A stretch of 9,219 nt of DNA. Source: Methylomonas sp. GTDB taxonomy: Bacteria; Pseudomonadota; Gammaproteobacteria; Methylococcales; Methylomonadaceae. Position numbers and translations under genes: made by a program. Location of the stretch: positions 1 through 9,219 of the forward strand of contig JAQTYP010000107.1 in the NCBI GenBank assembly GCA_028688235.1, in the 5' to 3' direction. This document shows, one piece after another, positions 5,918 to 9,219 of this stretch; position 1 is the first letter of the stretch, and each line of letters begins with the position of its first letter. Below the pieces are notes generated by a model that ran no database searches, was not told the DNA's origin, and was given only the letters and a program-made list of their open reading frames with translations.

Positions 5918-6013
5918 TCATATCACAAACACATCGGCGTCGGCCTTGGCCGACAAAGCGCCGTAAAATCCGCCGATGATGACAGTGCTTACGACCAATA
6001 TTTTGTCGCTCAT
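5918..6013 (-). CDS. Possible 31-residue membrane peptide overlapping the hda end
   Basis: A minus-strand frame of 31 codons begins MSDKILVVSTVIIGGFYGAL and ends in a short charged tail with ADADVFVI. Residues 5-21 are hydrophobic enough for one membrane-spanning helix, with Lys4 before and Lys23 after. Its ATG (6011-6013) overlaps the hda stop TGA in the ATGA arrangement typical of translational coupling, and CGGAA lies within about 7 nt upstream inside hda. I recognise no family. Against it: the frame is short, and a GC-rich inverted repeat (5939-5954) lies within it, so the region may be the 3' untranslated part of the hda transcript. It would be the last gene of a DUF2069-hda operon. Confidence 0.4.
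   Translation of the reverse strand: MSDKILVVSTVIIGGFYGALSAKADADVFVI
5939..5954. repeat. GC-rich inverted repeat downstream of hda
   Basis: GTCGGCC (5939-5945) and GGCCGAC (5948-5954) are perfect 7-bp inverted repeats with a 2-bp centre. On the minus strand it lies about 60 nt after the hda stop and could help end or stabilise that transcript. What follows on that strand (GCCGATGTGTTTGTG) is only mildly T-rich, so a strong intrinsic terminator is not supported. Confidence 0.35.
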
Positions 6014-6708
6014 GACGATTCCGACAAAATCTTTTTCAAAAACGGAATCGTCAATTTGCGTTGCGCCGCAAGCGTGGCCTGATCGATTTTTTCGAGCAGA
6101 GTCCACAAGGAAGGCAAGTCGTGCACGTAATGGGCCAGCAGAAACTGGCCCACATTGTGAGGAATGTCGAAGCCGAGAAAATGTGCCTTGAAGGCCAGCG
6201 CATCTATCAACTGCTCGTCATGCAGTGGCTGGATTTTCAGGGTCAAGCCCCAATTCATGCGGGTTTTTAAATCCGGCAGTTCGAACGGCAAATATTTGGG
6301 AGGGCAGTCTGCGGCCAGCAGCAATTTATGGTTGTTTTGGCGATGGCTATTGTAAAAGGCAAATAGCGCGTGCTCCCAATCCACATGTCCGCTCAGGTTT
6401 TGCATATCGTCGAAACAGACCAGTTCGATATGCTCCAAACCTTCCAATATGGTCGGTGGCGGCAGATTACCGGCGTCGAATGCCCAAAAAAAAGGATCCT
6501 TGCCTTCGGCCTTGGCTTGTTGGCAGCAGGCTTGCAATAAATGACTCTTACCGCTGCCGTTTTCCCCCCAAATGTAGATCTGTTGTTCATCGCCATCACC
6601 CGCCATTGCCAGCAATTGATTAACGATTTCGGCATTGTTACCCGGATAAAAGCTGGCAAAGGTCAGATTGGTTTGGAACTCAAACTGCAGCGTCAGTTGG
6701 GCACCCAT
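6010..6708 (-). CDS. hda: DnaA regulatory inactivator Hda
   Basis: A 232-residue AAA+ protein of the Hda family, close to E. coli Hda in length. Hda binds the DNA-loaded beta clamp and triggers hydrolysis of DnaA-bound ATP, preventing re-initiation. The N-terminal QLTLQF (4-9) fits the clamp-binding motif. GENGSGKS (48-55) is the Walker A loop, VCFDD (97-101) the Walker B strand, and TRMNWG (149-154) carries the arginine (Arg150) that aligns with the arginine finger of E. coli Hda. The ending AAQRKLTIPFLKKIL matches the Hda C-terminus well, separating it from DnaA and other loaders. It lacks the DNA-binding domain IV of DnaA, as expected. The ATG at 6706-6708 follows the DUF2069 stop by 5 nt, so the two are one operon. 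Confidence 0.96.
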   Translation of the reverse strand: MGAQLTLQFEFQTNLTFASFYPGNNAEIVNQLLAMAGDGDEQQIYIWGENGSGKSHLLQACCQQAKAEGKDPFFWAFDAGNLPPPTILEGLEHIELVCFDDMQNLSGHVDWEHALFAFYNSHRQNNHKLLLAADCPPKYLPFELPDLKTRMNWGLTLKIQPLHDEQLIDALAFKAHFLGFDIPHNVGQFLLAHYVHDLPSLWTLLEKIDQATLAAQRKLTIPFLKKILSESS

Positions 6709-6713
6709 GAGCG

Positions 6714-7070
6714 TCAGACCTTTTCAGCCTTGTAAACATAAAAACCGGCGCCAAAACACAGCAAAAGGCTAAACGACACTTCCAATATCGCCCAAGGGCG
6801 CAGCGTAGCGTTACCGTAAGCTTCGGTCACGCCATGAATGAAATAAGGCAAACTCAGGTAACTCATCCAGGTACAGCTTTTCAGATTGTGGCTCAACAGC
6901 CCCTTAAACGGCAACAATAAAGGGCCGACAGTCATGATTAGCAACAGCGCGGTCGGCATGTGTCGGGAAGGACTTAACAAGGTGTGCCAGGCCATCATCA
7001 GAAAAAAAAGACCGAAAAAACCTATCAAACCGGCATAGTAGAAGTGAACTCGTAGCATGGGATAAAACAC
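6714..7070 (-). CDS. DUF2069 membrane protein
   Basis: A 118-residue inner-membrane protein with four predicted helices (about 11-29, 39-55, 66-82 and 92-113). PLLLPFKGLL (50-59), a tryptophan-containing third helix and YFIHGVTEAYGN (76-87) are characteristic of DUF2069 (COG3308). Its function is unknown. It lies directly upstream of hda, 5 nt apart. The start is ambiguous: GTG at 7070 has GCGGA about 6 nt upstream and is used here; ATG at 7058 would remove four residues and lacks a ribosome binding site. The last residues KAEKV overlap the region supplying hda's AAGG ribosome binding site. Confidence 0.88.
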   Translation of the reverse strand: MFYPMLRVHFYYAGLIGFFGLFFLMMAWHTLLSPSRHMPTALLLIMTVGPLLLPFKGLLSHNLKSCTWMSYLSLPYFIHGVTEAYGNATLRPWAILEVSFSLLLCFGAGFYVYKAEKV

Positions 7071-7093
7071 AGTGCGTCCGCAAAATGGGTGCT

Positions 7094-7102
7094 ATTATCA
7101 CA
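7094..7102 (-). promoter_or_regulatory. Possible extended -10 promoter for the DUF2069-hda operon
   Basis: On the minus strand TGTGATAAT (complement of 7094-7102) fits an extended -10 element (TGnGATAAT). No convincing -35 is seen at 16-18 bp. Transcription would begin near 7087, leaving a leader of about 17 nt before the GTG at 7070. Confidence 0.35.
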
Positions 7103-7307
7103 AACTCTGCCAAAGAATGCTTACACAGTAGCCATTCAGCTTGTCGGTCTTGGCCGGAGACGTCGCTCATGTGCCTCACCCTCAACCAAGTTAACGTAAA
7201 GCACAGTGTTCTGTAATGGTCAACAAAAACCGAATACCTACCCAGCCACATTTTTCAAATAATCCCTTTCGAACTCAAGCTTAGACATATGCTCCGGATA
7301 AACGCCA
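7103..7307. other. Intergenic region between divergent hda operon and sugar kinase
   Basis: I find no gene, RNA or convincing terminator here. A promoter for the kinase must lie within it, but no good -35/-10 pair with 16-18 bp spacing is visible; TATGCT at 7289-7294 is the only -10-like string near the start and its -35 is poor. Minus-strand frames here lack family features. Confidence 0.4.
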
Positions 7308-8192
7308 ATGAGCAATAAACAGATTCAGATTTTCGGCGAGGTGCTGTTCGATCATTTTCCGGACGGCAGTTGCGTATTGGGCGGTGCGCCTTTCAATGTA
7401 GCCTGGCATTTACAGGCTTTCGGTCAAAAATCCTATTTTATCAGCCGTGTCGGCCGGGACGAGACGGGCGATGTGGTGCGGCAGGCCATGCTGGATTGGC
7501 GGATGATGTTAAGCGGTTTGCAGCAGGATATCGAACATCCGACGGGCGCCGTGCAAATCAGCATGCAAAGCGGGGAGCCCAGCTATGCGATCGTGCCGGA
7601 ACAGGCTTACGATTTTATAAATGCCGGGCAGTTGCCGGGGTTGTCGCATGATGGCTTGCTCTATCACGGCACACTAGCGGCTCGGCATGAGGTGTCCAGG
7701 CAGGCGTTGTCGGCCCTGAAGCGGTGGAACAATGGCCTCGTATTTATGGATGTCAATCTACGAGAACCCTGGTGGCATAGGGATGAAGTGTTGGCCTTGG
7801 CCGACGAGGCCGATTGGGTCAAATTGAATCATCACGAACTGCAGGTATTACAAGCCGAGAGCGCTGACTTAAATGACGCCATGCAGCAATTCCTGGAGAT
7901 TCATCGCTTGCAAGGCTTGGTGGTGACGCGCGGGGATCGAGGTGCCAGCGCCCTGGATGCGTCAGGTGACTTCATCGAAGTGGCTCCGGCGGAAACGCAG
8001 CAAGTCGTCGATACCGTCGGGGCCGGCGATGCGTTCGCATCGGTATTGCTGCTGGGTATTCAACTGAACTGGCCGTTGCGGCAAACCCTGGACAGGGCGC
8101 AATCCTTTGCATCGGCTTTAGTGGGCCGCCGCGGTGCGACGGTATCCGATAGGGCGTTTTACACGCCGTTTATATCGTCTTGGCGATTATAG
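7308..8192 (+). CDS. PfkB-family carbohydrate kinase, fructokinase-like
   Basis: A 294-residue ribokinase/PfkB-family kinase, normal in length. It transfers phosphate from ATP to a sugar in the cytoplasm. The N-terminal glycine motif GGAPFNVAWHLQAFG (25-39) binds substrate, and DTVGAGDAF (235-243) is the PfkB signature 2 with the catalytic base Asp241 and the anion hole. VKLNHHEL (171-178) and VVTRGDRGA (205-213) are the usual ATP-side strands. MDVNLREPWW (147-156) resembles the DxNxRxPWW motif of bacterial fructokinases, so fructose is the best guess; other hexoses are possible. In some methanotrophs a fructokinase belongs to sucrose metabolism, but no sucrose gene is in this window. The ATG at 7308 has CGGAT upstream. 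It stands alone, between the hda operon and secA. Confidence 0.88.
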   Translation: MSNKQIQIFGEVLFDHFPDGSCVLGGAPFNVAWHLQAFGQKSYFISRVGRDETGDVVRQAMLDWRMMLSGLQQDIEHPTGAVQISMQSGEPSYAIVPEQAYDFINAGQLPGLSHDGLLYHGTLAARHEVSRQALSALKRWNNGLVFMDVNLREPWWHRDEVLALADEADWVKLNHHELQVLQAESADLNDAMQQFLEIHRLQGLVVTRGDRGASALDASGDFIEVAPAETQQVVDTVGAGDAFASVLLLGIQLNWPLRQTLDRAQSFASALVGRRGATVSDRAFYTPFISSWRL

Positions 8193-8287
8193 CAGCGATA
8201 GCCCCTGGGCCCTTGGCGTTTGGGATCGAGAAGGCAAAGACCCAGGCATTCTGGTTTAGAGTTTTCGAATTTAGGGCTTGTTTTCTG

Positions 8288-8315
8288 GCGACATAACTTG
8301 TATAGGGTTTATAAT
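8288..8315 (+). promoter_or_regulatory. Predicted secA promoter
   Basis: A perfect TATAAT (8310-8315) lies 16 bp after GCGACA (8288-8293), which matches the last four bases of the -35 consensus. Transcription would begin near 8322, leaving a leader of about 30 nt. A 10-bp palindrome, TTGAATTCAA (8324-8333), lies at the start of that leader. No SecM-like upstream gene is seen, so the E. coli secretion-arrest control is not visible here. Confidence 0.5.
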
Positions 8316-8351
8316 CGCCGGCTTTGAATTCAATCTGACACTGGAAGTATC

Positions 8352-9219
8352 ATGCTGGGTAAGCTGGTTAAATGGGTAATTGGTAGCCGTAACGACAGGC
8401 TGATCAAGAAAAAACGCAAGCTGGTCAATAAAGTCAACGCTTTGGCCGCAGATTTCGAAAAACTGTCCGATGAAGCGTTAAAAGCCAAGACGCAGGAGTT
8501 TCGCGACCGCCTAGCTCAGGGTGAAAAACTCGACAATCTGATACCGGAAGCCTTCGCACTAGTCCGTGAAGCCTCGACCCGTGTATTCGGCATGCGCCAT
8601 TTCGACGTGCAGTTGATCGGCGGCATGGTGTTGCACGACGGCAAAATTGCCGAAATGAAGACCGGCGAGGGTAAAACCTTGATGGCAACCCTGGCGGCCT
8701 ATTTGAATGCCTTGCCCGGCAAAGGCGTGCACGTCGTGACCGTCAACGATTATCTGGCCCGGCGCGACGCGGAAACGATGGGCCAATTATATTCCTTCCT
8801 GGGATTAACTACCGGCGTCATCGTCAGCGATCTCGATCACGATCAACGCAAAGCCTCCTATGCTGCCGATATCACCTACGGCACTAACAACGAGTTTGGC
8901 TTCGACTATTTGCGCGACAACATGGCTTTCAACCTGGATCACAAGGTCCAGCGTGATCTGCATTTCGCCATCGTCGACGAGGTCGATTCGATTTTGATCG
9001 ACGAAGCCAGAACGCCGCTGATCATCTCCGGTCAGGCCGAAGGCAGTACCGACATTTACCTGAAAACCAATCAAATCATCCCCTATCTGACCAAGCAGGA
9101 AAAGGCCGACGATCCCGAGAAGCAGGATCAGATGCCGGGCGATTATTCAGTGGACGAAAAAGCCCGTCAAGTGCACTTGACCGAAGCCGGTTACGAGCGT
9201 GTCGAACACATGCTGGCCG
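8352..9219 (+). CDS. secA: Preprotein translocase ATPase SecA, N-terminal part
   Basis: The first 289 codons of SecA, the ATPase that drives unfolded preproteins through SecYEG; the rest lies beyond the window. The amphipathic N-terminus MLGKLVKWVIGSRNDRLIKK is typical. VFGMRHFDVQLIGGMVLHDG (78-97) holds the Q-motif region, MKTGEGKT (102-109) is the Walker A loop, VTVNDYLARRDAE and TYGTNNEFGFDYLRDN (176-191) follow, and VDEVDSILIDEARTPLIISG (208-227) contains the DEAD-type Walker B. The final part enters the preprotein cross-linking domain. The ATG at 8352 has GGAAG about 5 nt upstream. It is preceded by 159 bp without genes, which hold its own promoter. Confidence 0.97.
   Translation, partial: MLGKLVKWVIGSRNDRLIKKKRKLVNKVNALAADFEKLSDEALKAKTQEFRDRLAQGEKLDNLIPEAFALVREASTRVFGMRHFDVQLIGGMVLHDGKIAEMKTGEGKTLMATLAAYLNALPGKGVHVVTVNDYLARRDAETMGQLYSFLGLTTGVIVSDLDHDQRKASYAADITYGTNNEFGFDYLRDNMAFNLDHKVQRDLHFAIVDEVDSILIDEARTPLIISGQAEGSTDIYLKTNQIIPYLTKQEKADDPEKQDQMPGDYSVDEKARQVHLTEAGYERVEHMLA

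Noticed and set aside
6904..7251. Minus-strand open frame of 115 codons over the DUF2069 start and upstream gap
   Set aside because: It overlaps the well-supported DUF2069 gene in another frame and shows no family features.
8201..8246. CCTGGG (8204-8209) and CCCAGG (8241-8246) as a terminator after the sugar kinase
   Set aside because: Only 6 bp of stem with a loop of about 31 nt and no T-run follow; too weak to annotate.

Overview
The window reads as ordinary chromosomal DNA of a gammaproteobacterium. The strongest clue is the block rsmI (minus) diverging from lpoA-yraN-diaA/gmhA (plus), which is the classic gammaproteobacterial yraL-yraM-yraN-yraO arrangement. A DUF2069-hda pair and a YjbQ that is close to the E. 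coli protein support the same class. Intermediate GC and the mix of genes would fit a methanotroph-like lineage (Methylococcales), but that is inference from general resemblance and not shown by any marker gene here.

Layout, left to right. Positions 1-126 (minus) hold the N-terminus of a CBS-domain protein, with a recognisable promoter at 156-184. Positions 319-1164 (minus) hold rsmI, a 16S rRNA methyltransferase. The 192 bp between them carry a strong stem-loop. lpoA (1215-2996, plus) begins just after rsmI's divergent start; its best promoter lies inside the first codons of rsmI. lpoA, yraN (2998-3363) and a SIS-domain isomerase (3371-3958) are spaced 1 and 7 nt apart and form one operon. 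Convergent to it are yjbQ (4084-4515, minus) and, upstream of yjbQ, a tetR-family repressor gene (4561-5133, minus). The repressor is divergent from a glutathione S-transferase gene (5241-5894, plus). The 107-bp tetR/GST intergenic region holds two operators arranged as one large inverted repeat, with two face-to-face sigma70-type promoters overlapping operator 1.

The next group is a minus-strand operon: a DUF2069 four-helix membrane protein (6714-7070), hda (6010-6708), and a possible 31-residue membrane peptide (5918-6013) whose ATG overlaps the hda stop. Then, on the plus strand, come a PfkB-family sugar kinase (7308-8192) and the 5' end of secA (8352 to the window edge).

Functionally the window mixes housekeeping modules: ribosome modification (rsmI), peptidoglycan synthesis (lpoA), replication control (hda, possibly diaA), protein export (secA) and sugar phosphorylation. 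It also has one self-contained regulatory cassette, TetR-GST, which looks like an electrophile or xenobiotic response unit. I see no mobile element, CRISPR array, tRNA or rRNA. No gene-free stretch exceeds 300 bases; the longest is 7071-7307. Nothing here amounts to a clear new multi-gene system. The items most worth a second look are the symmetrical TetR operator and the hda-overlapping small ORF.
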